Source: an uncultured Campylobacter sp.
GTDB lineage: Bacteria > Campylobacterota > Campylobacteria > Campylobacterales > Campylobacteraceae
Assembly (NCBI RefSeq): GCF_963526985.1
Contig: NZ_CAURPW010000013.1
Span: 1 to 53,834 of the forward strand
Direction of reading: 5' to 3'
DNA length: 53,834 nucleotides
Shown: piece by piece, positions 1-7,671 of the stretch
How positions within the stretch are numbered: the stretch's first letter is position 1
Layout of the letters: the number at the start of each line of letters is the position of its first letter
Translations under genes and position numbers: made by a program
Notes under the pieces: generated by a model
The model's input: only the letters and a program-made list of their open reading frames with translations
Told to the model about the DNA's origin: nothing
Database searches by the model: none

Positions 1-1
1 C

Positions 2-481
2 AACGACACTATCTATGGCGGCGAAGGTAACGATAAACTTAATGGCGGTAACGGCAACGACATCCTAGAAGGCGGAGCCGGAAACGATAGGCTGGAAGGC
101 GGTTACGGCGACGATGCTTACGTATTTGGAAGAGGAGACGGAGTAGATACTATTTACGACGTGTACGGCAACGATACGATTAAATTTAAAGAGGGGATAA
201 CTAAAGAAAATCTAACCTTTATGTTTAACGGCAATAACCTATCCATTAGGTACGGCGAAGGAGACTCTATCACCGTAAATAACTACACTGACAACGCCGC
301 ATACCAAATCGAAAAGATAGAGCTGGAGGGAGGAAATTTCATCACCAACTCCCAAATAAATAAAATCATCCAAGACATCAACGCATACGCTAAAGATAAC
401 GGCATAACAGGCATCAGTCACGATACCATCAGAAACAATCAAGATATGATGAACCTGGTAATGAGCGGATGGAATTCCTAG
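2..481 (+). CDS. RTX calcium-binding protein, C-terminal part (start outside window)
   Basis: The reading frame is open from the window edge to TAG at 479-481, so only the last 159 residues are seen. The first 40 or so contain glycine-rich nonapeptides of the GGxGNDxL type, the Ca2+-binding beta-roll of RTX proteins. A stretch of the haemolysin-type calcium-binding-related domain follows, with the pattern GDGVDTIYD then LSIRYGEGDSITVNNY. The last 60 residues are a repeat-free tail, as expected for a type I secretion signal region. The protein is probably exported by an ABC/HlyD/TolC system; none is adjacent, but sapDEF lies at 45850-50155. Its function (toxin, adhesin or other) cannot be told from the tail. 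It appears to lie inside the mobile element. Confidence 0.85.
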   Translation, partial: NDTIYGGEGNDKLNGGNGNDILEGGAGNDRLEGGYGDDAYVFGRGDGVDTIYDVYGNDTIKFKEGITKENLTFMFNGNNLSIRYGEGDSITVNNYTDNAAYQIEKIELEGGNFITNSQINKIIQDINAYAKDNGITGISHDTIRNNQDMMNLVMSGWNS

Positions 482-492
482 GCGGTATATAG

Positions 493-534
493 GCAGTAGA
501 GAGGTTATTTTAACCTCTCTACTGCTTTAATATT
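493..534 (+). terminator. Rho-independent terminator of the RTX gene
   Basis: There is a perfect 15-base inverted repeat (493-507 and 511-525) around a 3-base loop, starting 12 bases after the RTX stop codon and followed by TTTAATATTTAATT. The stem is long enough to work in both directions. Confidence 0.85.
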
Positions 535-661
535 TAATTATTGTGGTATCTGATTTATTATTTGTTGCAAAATTAATTTTTAATTCCTTCTCTATTATAC
601 CCCAATAATAAGTTCTATTTTGGTATGATTCGGTTTAAAATTTCAATTACGTATAGAGAAA

Positions 662-1819
662 ATGAAGATACTAGACGAAATAAAAAACGGCGAAAGTAAA
701 ATTCTTGAGCTAAAAGAAAAGCTACCCGATAATAAATCAATAGCAAAAACCGTAATCGCCTTTGCAAATACCGCCGGTGGTAAAATAATAGTAGGCATAA
801 ACGACAAACTAAAAATAACCGGAGTGGACGCAAATAGCGTCTATGCGCTAAAAGATAAGATAGTATCCGTAATATTTGACAGCTGCTCGCCGGACATCTT
901 GCCTGAAATTTATACAATAAACATTAATGGTAAGCTTCTATTGGTAATAGAAATTTTCCGCGGCAACCTAATGCCCTATTTCCTAAAAAGCGAAGGAAAG
1001 AGTGATGGCGTCTATATAAGAGTAGGTGCCACCAATAGAAAAGCAAGCCCTCAAATCATAGAAGAGCTTCAAAGACATAAAAGATACGTAAGCTTTGACG
1101 AGGAGATAAACTACGATATAACCGTCAGGGAACCTGATATGCTACCCATAAAGGCAAGGTTTGCCAAAATAGGTAAAACTCTAAACGATGAAAAGCTGAG
1201 AAATTTAAAACTCATAAAAACCGATAGGGGCATCACCTACCCCACAAACGCTCTTTTAATACTTCTTGGTAAATTTCCTCATTGCACGGTAAAGTGCGCG
1301 AGGTTTAAGGGCGTAACGATGGAGACCTTTATAGATAAAAAAGAATATAGAGGAAATATATTTAGCGTAATTGAAAACACCCAAAGCTTTATACTAAATC
1401 ACATAAATTTAAGCGCCAAGATAGAAGGGCTATATAGAACCGACAGCTACGAGATACCTATAGTCGCTTTAAGAGAGGCTCTAATAAACGCGCTTATTCA
1501 TAGAGATTACGCGAATTTCGGAAGGGATGTAAAAGTCGGAGTATACGACGATATAGTAAATATAGTCTCTCCCGGGGCTTTGCCAAACATAGTAACCGTC
1601 GAAGACATACTAAGGGGTAGGAGCGAGATAAGAAACAAGGTTATAGCAAACGTATTTAAAGAGATTGGCCTGATAGAGCAATGGGGAAGCGGTATAAGCA
1701 GAATAATGATAGCTTGCAAGAAAGTCGGACTAAAACAACCGAGAATAAGAGAAGGAGGAGATTTTGTAGATGTTGAGTTTTATAGGCCTAAAATAGAAGA
1801 AATGTCAGATAAAAAATAA
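662..1819 (+). CDS. AlbA_2/Schlafen-like ATP-binding regulator (RecG-like family)
   Basis: This is a 385-residue cytoplasmic protein. The N-terminal 130 residues fit the AlbA_2 (divergent AAA_4, Schlafen-like) domain: an ESKILELKEKLP start, then FANTAGGKIIVGINDK, then YIRVGATNRKA. Residues 260-360 fit the HATPase_c_4/RecG-related C-terminal domain, with ALINALIHRDY and the GSGISRI loop. Such proteins are often annotated as putative transcriptional regulators or DNA-binding proteins and are common on mobile elements; their substrates are mostly unknown. The ATG at 662 follows an AGAGAAA ribosome site. The gene is alone between the RTX terminator and the structured region before mobC. Regulation is plausible but not shown. 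Confidence 0.7.
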   Translation: MKILDEIKNGESKILELKEKLPDNKSIAKTVIAFANTAGGKIIVGINDKLKITGVDANSVYALKDKIVSVIFDSCSPDILPEIYTININGKLLLVIEIFRGNLMPYFLKSEGKSDGVYIRVGATNRKASPQIIEELQRHKRYVSFDEEINYDITVREPDMLPIKARFAKIGKTLNDEKLRNLKLIKTDRGITYPTNALLILLGKFPHCTVKCARFKGVTMETFIDKKEYRGNIFSVIENTQSFILNHINLSAKIEGLYRTDSYEIPIVALREALINALIHRDYANFGRDVKVGVYDDIVNIVSPGALPNIVTVEDILRGRSEIRNKVIANVFKEIGLIEQWGSGISRIMIACKKVGLKQPRIREGGDFVDVEFYRPKIEEMSDKK

Positions 1820-1860
1820 TTGCGGTATCTATATTTTTTATATCTTAAATAAAAGATTAA

Positions 1861-1866
1861 TATAAT
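1861..1866 (+). promoter_or_regulatory. Candidate -10 box for a non-coding transcript
   Basis: A TATAAT box lies within TTAATATAATTC, 42 bases after the AlbA_2 stop, in an AT-rich stretch. No -35 box is obvious, as is usual for Campylobacter sigma-70 promoters. It would start a transcript near 1873 that runs through the hairpin chain at 1967-2283. Confidence 0.4.
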
Positions 1867-1966
1867 TCAAGTATTTACCAGCCTCTAGTTCCGTTAATTT
1901 TTCTTAACCAATCACTAAAATTACTCATATTTTTTAAATTTTTCTAAAAGCATAATCATGAGTCGC

Positions 1967-2304
1967 GAGCGGATTTGCTCAGGTAACTTTCCTGTAGTTT
2001 TTATAATTCTATAAAATTATCCGGCATAAAAATGAGTCTGTATAGCCAGATTTTATGCTATAGTGCCCAGACTAAAAAGTTTAGAATAGAAATATGGACG
2101 AGCATACTCTACGTGGCCACAAAACGTTACCGTTTTGGCCCCGCGAGAGGCTCGTAAGGAGAGTTTGCCACTCCCTTGACCCACGCTTTTGCCCCGAGTA
2201 TATTTATTAAAAATAGCCGAGTAAGGTGGCCTATTTTAATAAATGTTTAAGCTTACGGACGTATTCCCGTAAGAACTCGGGGCGATTAATCAGTTAATTT
2301 TTTA
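1967..2304 (+). ncRNA. Chain of hairpins ending in a three-way junction; candidate structured RNA or oriT region
   Basis: No protein-coding potential is seen. Paired segments by position: 1967-1970/1977-1980; 1980-1983/1991-1994; 1999-2005/2010-2016; 2041-2046/2057-2062; 2072-2076/2080-2084; 2115-2118 plus 2121-2126 with 2131-2136 plus 2137-2140; 2144-2147/2151-2154; 2156-2163/2171-2177 with one bulge. A three-way junction follows: P1 2191-2199/2275-2283 (9 perfect pairs), P2 2202-2216/2231-2244 (one bulged A) and P3 2252-2258/2267-2273. A small stem (2285-2289/2294-2298) and a T-rich run follow, terminator-like. It resembles no RNA family I know. It may be a regulatory RNA of the element, or part of the transfer origin next to mobC. 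Confidence 0.45.
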
Positions 2305-2693
2305 TTTTGTTTCTTGTTTAAAAAAAACAATGTATCTATTCTCGTTATTGATCGCCAGTACCATAAACTAAAAATATGTTTTTCTATACGTTATTATCAT
2401 GTGAGCCAAAGTAAAAACCTAATTAAGCCGAATTTAATCGAACTCGTAGTGTAAAGTGCTTTATAGTTCATAAAATACGGTTTTTAAAGTATTCTTATAG
2501 TGTGTGGCTAAAATACTCGCTTGTTTCTTTTTCCGATCCCGCGTACCTATTTAACATGTATAAATACGTTTGTATGCAGTTGCTTTCTATGGACTCAAAA
2601 AATATTGAGAATTTTTATTTCCGATCCTAGTTTTAATTTGACCTATCGCCCTTAAACATATATCATGCATTTTATCAAGACGCGGAGATATTT

Positions 2694-3023
2694 ATGAATC
2701 AGAGTTTTTATAAAAAAAGAAAAATTACTAAGAACATAATCAAAAAACTAAGACTAACCGATGCCGAATGGTCGGCTATCGAAAAGAAGCTAAAAGAAAC
2801 AGGGATGACCTTTTCAAAATTTGCCCTAAGTTCAATGCTGTCTAGGCGAATTAGACTTCCTATTGAAAGGGAGCTTTTAGCTGAGCTATCCAAACAAGGA
2901 AACAACCTAAACCAGATAGCCGTCAAGCTAAATAGCGGCGAAAGCTTAGATGGTGTCGGTCTTAGAATTCTCGCTGACGCCAATACTATCTTGCGTGGAA
3001 TTTATGAAAGATTGGGAAAATAG
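2694..3023 (+). CDS. mobC: MobC-like relaxosome accessory protein
   Basis: This is a 109-residue basic protein. Its pattern fits MobC/MbeC-type mobilization proteins: a ribbon-helix-helix-like start (LRLTDAEWSAIEKKLKE, then FSKFALSSML), followed by the family stretch LAELSKQGNNLNQIAVKLN. Such proteins bind the transfer origin and help the relaxase nick it. The ATG at 2694 has a GGAG site 6 bases upstream (2684-2687). The gene is directly upstream of mobA and downstream of the structured region, the usual order oriT-mobC-mobA. The stop codon TAG (3021-3023) overlaps a GTG starting a 22-codon frame (3023-3091) that runs into the mobA start and may couple translation. Confidence 0.85.
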   Translation: MNQSFYKKRKITKNIIKKLRLTDAEWSAIEKKLKETGMTFSKFALSSMLSRRIRLPIERELLAELSKQGNNLNQIAVKLNSGESLDGVGLRILADANTILRGIYERLGK

Positions 3024-3080
3024 TGAACTATATCAATCAAGACCACTACCTCACAGACATAAAGAAAGCTGTTAACAACG

Positions 3081-4754
3081 ATGCTAGTTAAATTTCTTCC
3101 TACATATACGGGCGGCGGCCTTGGAAGTATAAACTATCTACTAAACGAAAGAATGGCGGCCGGAACGGCTAAGGTCGTAAAGGGTGACGAAAATTTAACT
3201 AGAGCCATAATAAAAGGGGTTACTTATAAACAAAAGACCTGTTTCGGAGTTCTATCATTTGAGGAGAAGCATGATTTTTTGGATGAAGAGCAAAAGCTAA
3301 AAATCATAAAAGATTTTGAGCTCGCATTGCTCGGGGATTATATGTTAGAGCGGGTAAATGTGCTCTGGGTCGAGCATTCGGACAAGGACGGTCGGTTGGA
3401 ACTAAATTTCTTGATCCCAAAGATCGACATGTCGACAGGCAAATCGTTTAATCCATACTTTGACAAGTATGATCAAAGTAGAATCGATCTGTTTAAAAGA
3501 ATCGTTAATGACGAGTATAATCTTTCAAGCCCCGACGATCCCGCAAGAGAGCAAACTATATCGGCCAGCAAGAAAAATATCGGGCACTATAAAAATTTAG
3601 AAGAACTCGATAAAAAGCTACACGATCTAGTCGGACAAGGCTATATCAAAAATATAGATCATATGATTGAGCTTCTGGGTCAAAGCGGTATTGAAGTAAC
3701 CAGATTGACCAAAAAAAGTATAACCGTAATGTTGCCTAATCAAAAAACAAAAAATCGTTTAAAAGGAGGAATATACGATGCAAATTTCACAGGCGCTCAA
3801 GGACTTGGAGAGCTCGGCCAAAGCTCAAGCAGAAGAATTCGAGAATTCCATAATAGAGACACACAAGCAGAGCGCGAAAGAAATAGGCGAAAGCTTGAAG
3901 AACTTGTTAAAAAACGAGATAAATTCAATAGGCAAAAATTTGGAATCCAGCCTTCAAGAAATTATATCGAACCAAAGCAAGAACAAAAGATGGATATCGG
4001 CACTCATAGCTACGGCGGCACTGATAATAGGAATAGTATCAGGCCATCAGATACACTCTTATATGGCGGAACCACAAATCAAAAAAACGAGATCGGATGT
4101 AATCAAGGAGCTGCAGGTGCTTTTGGACGAACAAACAAAAGAGATGGAATCAATGAGAGTTTGGACGATACCGCAAGCATGGAGACATTCCGAGACGGAA
4201 GCGGACGGAAGGATGCGGTACTACATATCGATCCCTCAGAGCAAGGAGATAATCAAGCGCGACAGCAAATACTATATACCTATGAGAACGGAGTAGAAGA
4301 TGACGACATTAGAAGAAGCATTGCTCGAAGAAAACGAGAGCTTGACGCAGATTATCAAGAGCGAGAGGAGCGAATACGAATCGCAGAAGAAGACCTTGAT
4401 CGAAAAATACGAGAAAGAGGTAACGAATTTGCAACAAGACAAAATGAATTTGATAGATCGAATGCAACATTTGATGAACGATTGCGCAAACAAAATATAC
4501 GAATCGTCGCAAACACAAAGAGAAAGATACGAGAAATCTTTGGAGTCTTTAAGAAAGAAATTAATAAGTTTGCAAGAAGAATTCAAAGAACTATCAAAAA
4601 AATACGAATCTTTGAAAGAGAAGTGTCAAGAATAGTAGTTGACGAACAGCATCTTAGAAACAAAAATATCGAGATGTCATTTGGTACAGATGATGAATTG
4701 CTGAAAATCCTAGGCCAGGAGAACGAGAATGTGTGTGGAATGGATACGAGATAG
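3081..4754 (+). CDS. mobA: MobA/MbeA relaxase (ColE1-like, HEN type)
   Basis: This 557-residue relaxase would nick the transfer origin and stay bound to the 5' end. Tyr19, in GSINYLL, sits where the catalytic tyrosine of ColE1 MbeA lies. The segment WVEHSDKDGRLELNFLIP supplies H99, E107 and N109, the HEN signature of the ColE1 branch (MOBP5/HEN), here with one extra residue between H and E. The relaxase domain covers about residues 1-190; the rest is charged and coiled, with many RE/RK runs. Part of that C-terminal half is forced by two other genes read in the +1 frame (3778-4635). The ATG has no strong ribosome site, so coupling from mobC or the 22-codon leader is likely. Confidence 0.9.
   Translation: MLVKFLPTYTGGGLGSINYLLNERMAAGTAKVVKGDENLTRAIIKGVTYKQKTCFGVLSFEEKHDFLDEEQKLKIIKDFELALLGDYMLERVNVLWVEHSDKDGRLELNFLIPKIDMSTGKSFNPYFDKYDQSRIDLFKRIVNDEYNLSSPDDPAREQTISASKKNIGHYKNLEELDKKLHDLVGQGYIKNIDHMIELLGQSGIEVTRLTKKSITVMLPNQKTKNRLKGGIYDANFTGAQGLGELGQSSSRRIREFHNRDTQAERERNRRKLEELVKKRDKFNRQKFGIQPSRNYIEPKQEQKMDIGTHSYGGTDNRNSIRPSDTLLYGGTTNQKNEIGCNQGAAGAFGRTNKRDGINESLDDTASMETFRDGSGRKDAVLHIDPSEQGDNQARQQILYTYENGVEDDDIRRSIARRKRELDADYQEREERIRIAEEDLDRKIRERGNEFATRQNEFDRSNATFDERLRKQNIRIVANTKRKIREIFGVFKKEINKFARRIQRTIKKIRIFEREVSRIVVDEQHLRNKNIEMSFGTDDELLKILGQENENVCGMDTR
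3778..4296 (+). CDS. mobB: MobB-like membrane protein overprinted within mobA
   Basis: This 172-residue frame lies wholly inside mobA in another frame. Evidence that it is real: a near-perfect ribosome site AAAAGGAGGA (3761-3770) 7 bases before the ATG; an amphipathic helical N-terminus; one clear membrane segment at about residues 72-92 (WISALIATAALIIGIVSGHQ); and a coupled downstream gene. In ColE1 plasmids mbeB and mbeD are also encoded inside mbeA, and MbeB has a hydrophobic segment, so position and topology agree. MobB would stabilise the relaxosome and link it to the membrane or transfer pore. The sequence was not compared with any database. Confidence 0.75.
   Translation: MQISQALKDLESSAKAQAEEFENSIIETHKQSAKEIGESLKNLLKNEINSIGKNLESSLQEIISNQSKNKRWISALIATAALIIGIVSGHQIHSYMAEPQIKKTRSDVIKELQVLLDEQTKEMESMRVWTIPQAWRHSETEADGRMRYYISIPQSKEIIKRDSKYYIPMRTE
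4300..4635 (+). CDS. mobD: MobD-like coiled-coil protein overprinted within mobA
   Basis: This 111-residue protein is almost entirely coiled coil, with heptads from about residue 5 to 108 (for example LEEALLEENESLTQIIKSER). It lies inside mobA in the same alternative frame as mobB. Its ATG is 3 bases after the mobB stop, with a GGAG ribosome site at 4290-4293, so translation is likely coupled. ColE1 MbeD is also a small coiled-coil protein overlapping mbeA and is linked to mobilization and entry exclusion; equivalence here is inferred from position and form. A chance coiled-coil frame opposite a charged relaxase tail is the alternative, but the start signal and spacing argue against it. Confidence 0.65.
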   Translation: MTTLEEALLEENESLTQIIKSERSEYESQKKTLIEKYEKEVTNLQQDKMNLIDRMQHLMNDCANKIYESSQTQRERYEKSLESLRKKLISLQEEFKELSKKYESLKEKCQE

Positions 4755-4914
4755 AATCCGATGGTTTTATCTGTTTGGCATTATATTCCTAGTTGAAATC
4801 CAAAGATAGATTTGCTAGGTTTATTTTTTAGAGCTTGGGTAGGCCCAAAAATAGGCCTACCCAAGAGTACCTCAGCTTTATTTTAATACCAATTTCGTTA
4901 TCTGTCTATTTATA

Positions 4915-5145
4915 TTATACAGATTCAGCATCTAAAATATATTGCGCTTGATCTCTATCCACTTCGTGTCTGGCTATCCATTTTTCTATTTTTTCTCTAT
5001 CGTATAGAACTTTTCTACTACCCAGCTTTATATAAGGCAAGATGCCTTTTGATCTCCAAATGGATTGAGCATCCGTACCGATACTAAAGAGAGCTTCAAA
5101 TTCCACAGGGGTTATAAACTTTTTTTGACAAGGATTTATTTGCAT
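4915..5145 (-). CDS. Excisionase-like helix-turn-helix protein (AlpA/MerR-type fold)
   Basis: This is a 76-residue protein. The core reads TPVEFEALFSIGTDAQSIWRSKGILPYIKLGSRKVLYDREKIEKWI, the pattern of small helix-turn-helix excisionases or AlpA-like regulators: sensor helix, recognition helix, GSRKVLY wing, then an aromatic-ended helix. The start has the site TAAAGGAAAAAA before ATG. The gene lies on the same strand as the integrase, with the Abi gene between them. It probably directs excision of the element or controls its genes. Which role cannot be told from sequence. Confidence 0.75.
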   Translation of the reverse strand: MQINPCQKKFITPVEFEALFSIGTDAQSIWRSKGILPYIKLGSRKVLYDREKIEKWIARHEVDRDQAQYILDAESV

Positions 5146-5296
5146 TTTTTTCCTTTATAAATTTTATACCCATCCTATCATGTGACAAACCTTAAGTCAA
5201 GCAAAAAGTCGGTTCGCCAAAGATATTTTACTGTTTTTTATTTTTAGGTAATAGTATGGTAATTGGAGGATTGTTAAGTATGATTTTTAGGTGCGA

Positions 5297-5336
5297 AGGC
5301 TACCGAAGTAGCCTAAGACCTACGCCGTAAGGCGCG
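5297..5336. other. Twin tetraloop hairpins between the excisionase and abi genes
   Basis: Two adjacent hairpins are seen. The first has a perfect 7-base stem (5297-5303/5308-5314) with loop CGAA. The second has stem CGCC/GGCG (5323-5326/5331-5334) with loop GTAA. Neither has a T-run on either side, so they do not look like ordinary terminators. They lie 34 bases past the abi stop codon on the abi coding strand and could protect or process that mRNA. Confidence 0.5.
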
Positions 5337-5367
5337 TACAAGTCTGGGAATACTACAATATATTCTC

Positions 5368-6300
5368 TTAAAAGTGTATAAAATTTCTTTTTATGCTTGC
5401 TGAAGATTTTAACAAGAAGGCGTAGGTACTGGTTAGTTTATTGTTGGATTCATAAAATCCTTTATGTTTTCTAGCTCTTTTAAGCAGGCTCATTAGCTCT
5501 ACTACTGTAGCTTTTTTCATGGGTTTGGTTTTGCAAAGTATATTAAATATCAAAAAAGAACATAAAAAGTTATTTATAAATGGATTTTTCATTTTATTTT
5601 CAACGCTTTTTTTCGATGATCTTAGATGTAAATTTAAAAAATCCATAATCTGATAAGTCGGTCTAAATTTGTCGATAGGGTTTAGATTGTTTATCAAACA
5701 GTTATTGTGCGCCGCTGCATTTCTAATAAACTGCACTGATGTTAGCATGTTTTTTATTTTTATGTATTCTTGATTTGGAAATTTTTTATAATAAAAATCG
5801 CAAAAATTTGTAAAGTTTTTAAACTCCAATATCTCGATTAAATTCCATATTGATAGATCGGTTCTATATTTATTAATAATATTGTCTTTGGCTGTAAAGT
5901 CGTATTTGTTATAATTTAAAAAATAGTTTTTCTGTTTGGGATTGGCATTGAGATAATTATCTACTATCGCGTATCCATCGCACTCGTCCTCATTAAAATC
6001 CCTTAATAGCTTGGTTTTTAAAAGGTGTTCTATATTTAAGGTAAGAGTTAGGATAAATCTGCGAAGATGCATATCTATAGTAGATAGCTCCTTTAAATAG
6101 GCAAATTCTAAATTTATGTATGTACCGTCGTCTCGCTTGGTGTAATTTTTAGCATAAGCTTTTATTTTAAATAGGTAACTATTGTTGGTTAAAAAATCTA
6201 TAGCCGATTCTTTGTCGCATATATTAAATTTTACCCCTTTGGTTTCCAAGTGGACGACTTGCTGGGCAACAGATAACTTTGGTTTATTAAATTTATCCAA
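5368..6300 (-). CDS. Abi_2 family abortive-infection protein with HEPN motif
   Basis: This 310-residue all-helical protein fits the Abi_2 (AbiD/AbiF-like) family. The N-terminus SVAQQVVHLETKGVKF, the LRDFNEDE region and the segment VQFIRNAAAHNNCLI are typical. R193 and H198 form an Rx4H motif of the HEPN type, which in active members cuts RNA. The likely role is phage defence by shutting down infected cells. The start is TTG at 6300; two TATAAT-like boxes lie on the coding strand at 6317-6322 and 6330-6335. AT content is well above that of the core genes and the gene sits beside the integrase, so it is cargo. Trigger and target are unknown. Confidence 0.75.
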   Translation of the reverse strand: MDKFNKPKLSVAQQVVHLETKGVKFNICDKESAIDFLTNNSYLFKIKAYAKNYTKRDDGTYINLEFAYLKELSTIDMHLRRFILTLTLNIEHLLKTKLLRDFNEDECDGYAIVDNYLNANPKQKNYFLNYNKYDFTAKDNIINKYRTDLSIWNLIEILEFKNFTNFCDFYYKKFPNQEYIKIKNMLTSVQFIRNAAAHNNCLINNLNPIDKFRPTYQIMDFLNLHLRSSKKSVENKMKNPFINNFLCSFLIFNILCKTKPMKKATVVELMSLLKRARKHKGFYESNNKLTSTYAFLLKSSASIKRNFIHF

Positions 6301-6391
6301 TTTTTTATTCTTTACAATTATATTGTTTCATTATATCATATTTTATATATTAAACCTCTCGTTTTGCTTTGCCGGTATTTTACTCTAAACG

Positions 6392-7510
6392 TCATTTATG
6401 CCCCAATCTTTTAGGAGCTACTAAATTTTCTATCACTTGCGAGCTTTTCTGGGTTGCTTTGTACGTATCGACGCCTAGATAGTGTTGCAGGGTCGCTAGT
6501 TCTTCGTGCAGTAAAGTGCCCGACATCGTATGGATATCCGCGCTAGCTTCCGCAAGAGCGCCGACTACTATATCTCTCGCCATATGTAGGTGAAAATTCT
6601 CAACTCCTGAGAGTTCCCTGATCTTTTTAACTTGCCTGTCTAGATTAACTATAGTCTCGCCGCTTACTGGGCTGGCAAACACTAGCTCGGCTACCCTTGG
6701 TATCTCTTGTAGTTTGGATGCTATAAAATTTGGGATAGCTACGATATAGTCGTTGGAGTTTTTCGTTCTCTCTAAAAGCATCGTGTTGTTACCGAAATTT
6801 ATGTTTTTCCATTTTAAGTTTAAAATTTCGGACTTTCGCCTGCCCGTAAAAATAAGGGCAAAAAGCGTCCAGTAAAAAACGTCGTCGGCGTAAAGTTCAT
6901 TAATAGCGAAAAATAAATTTCTAAGCTTATTAGAGCAATTGATGACTTTTGATTTTTTCTCGATCTTGTCTAGTTTTAGACCAAACGTCGGCTCGAAAGC
7001 TAGAGCTCTATGAATAAGCGCGTACTTAAACATCGGGCGTAAAATTTCTTTTATCGTTTTATTGTATGTTTTTGGCGACAGTCCCTTGTTTCGCATGGAG
7101 TTATAGAAAATTTGAATATGATCAAGCGTTACCTTTTCTATAGCCAGCGAGCCTAGCGGGCTGTTTTTGATGTGATTATTAAACATCGCCGCTAGCCCGG
7201 TCGTAGCTTTGGTTTTTGCTCTGGTCTCCATATATAAATCCCAAAGCTGTTTAACTTTGATGTTTGGCTGGATTCTAGAAACACTAGACGCCGCCATATC
7301 TTTGCCTTTTGCCCACTCCGCAAAAACTGCCATAGCTTCTTGTAAATATTCCCGCCCGGTCCATTTTTCTCTTACGGCTATTTCAACTACTTTGGTGGCT
7401 CGCTTTCCGTCGCTACTTCTTTTTCTGAATAAAAACTTATTCGTATGATTTTTACTCATGTAGATATTTGGAACTTTCGTCTTTTTGTATTCGCTTAGAC
7501 TGATTGACAT
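6392..7510 (-). CDS. int: Tyrosine recombinase/integrase of the element
   Basis: This 372-residue phage-type integrase has a SAM-like core-binding domain at about residues 85-180 and a catalytic domain at 190-355. Visible active-site residues are R224 or R225 (TGRRKSEIL), K250, H309 and R312 (HMAR), H335 (LLHEELAT) and Tyr344 (QHYLG). The set is complete, so it should be active. ATG at 7510 has AAAGGACT upstream. The gene ends the element next to the putative attachment site (7672-7694), and tandem palindromes lie 33-55 bases before its start. It is unrelated in frame and orientation to the ruined integrase at 7892-9017. Confidence 0.92.
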   Translation of the reverse strand: MSISLSEYKKTKVPNIYMSKNHTNKFLFRKRSSDGKRATKVVEIAVREKWTGREYLQEAMAVFAEWAKGKDMAASSVSRIQPNIKVKQLWDLYMETRAKTKATTGLAAMFNNHIKNSPLGSLAIEKVTLDHIQIFYNSMRNKGLSPKTYNKTIKEILRPMFKYALIHRALAFEPTFGLKLDKIEKKSKVINCSNKLRNLFFAINELYADDVFYWTLFALIFTGRRKSEILNLKWKNINFGNNTMLLERTKNSNDYIVAIPNFIASKLQEIPRVAELVFASPVSGETIVNLDRQVKKIRELSGVENFHLHMARDIVVGALAEASADIHTMSGTLLHEELATLQHYLGVDTYKATQKSSQVIENLVAPKRLGHK

Positions 7511-7542
7511 TTGAGTCCTTTTTAAAATCCTTTGCGCCGCTT

Positions 7543-7565
7543 TGGGTAACCCACTGGGTAACCCA
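7543..7565. promoter_or_regulatory. Tandem 11-base palindromes upstream of int
   Basis: The palindrome TGGGTAACCCA occurs twice (7543-7553 and 7555-7565), separated by one base and framed by CGCC (7535-7538) and GGCG (7569-7572). Side-by-side symmetric sites directly upstream of int suggest an operator for a dimeric regulator, or arm sites for integrase or excisionase. Confidence 0.6.
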
Positions 7566-7671
7566 TTTGGCGATAGAATTATAATTCTAAAAAAGTTATA
7601 ATCAGCTTAAAGTATCGTATTTTAGGGCTATATAAACTTATATAATTCTTAATAAATCTGCGGCGTATTTT

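Noticed and set aside
2..130. Short tandem GGCGG-type DNA repeats, array-like at first sight
   Set aside because: They are codons of RTX nonapeptides (GGxGNDxL) in one open frame; unit length is 27 bases with no spacers.
1967..2283. RNase P RNA, tmRNA or intron as an explanation of the hairpin chain
   Set aside because: None of the conserved cores I know for these RNAs (for example the GAAAGTCCGGGCT-type RNase P core, or a group II domain V) is present.
5297..5336. Antitoxin RNA of a type III toxin-antitoxin system for the Abi gene
   Set aside because: Type III antitoxins are tandem repeats upstream of the toxin; here there are two different hairpins downstream of it.
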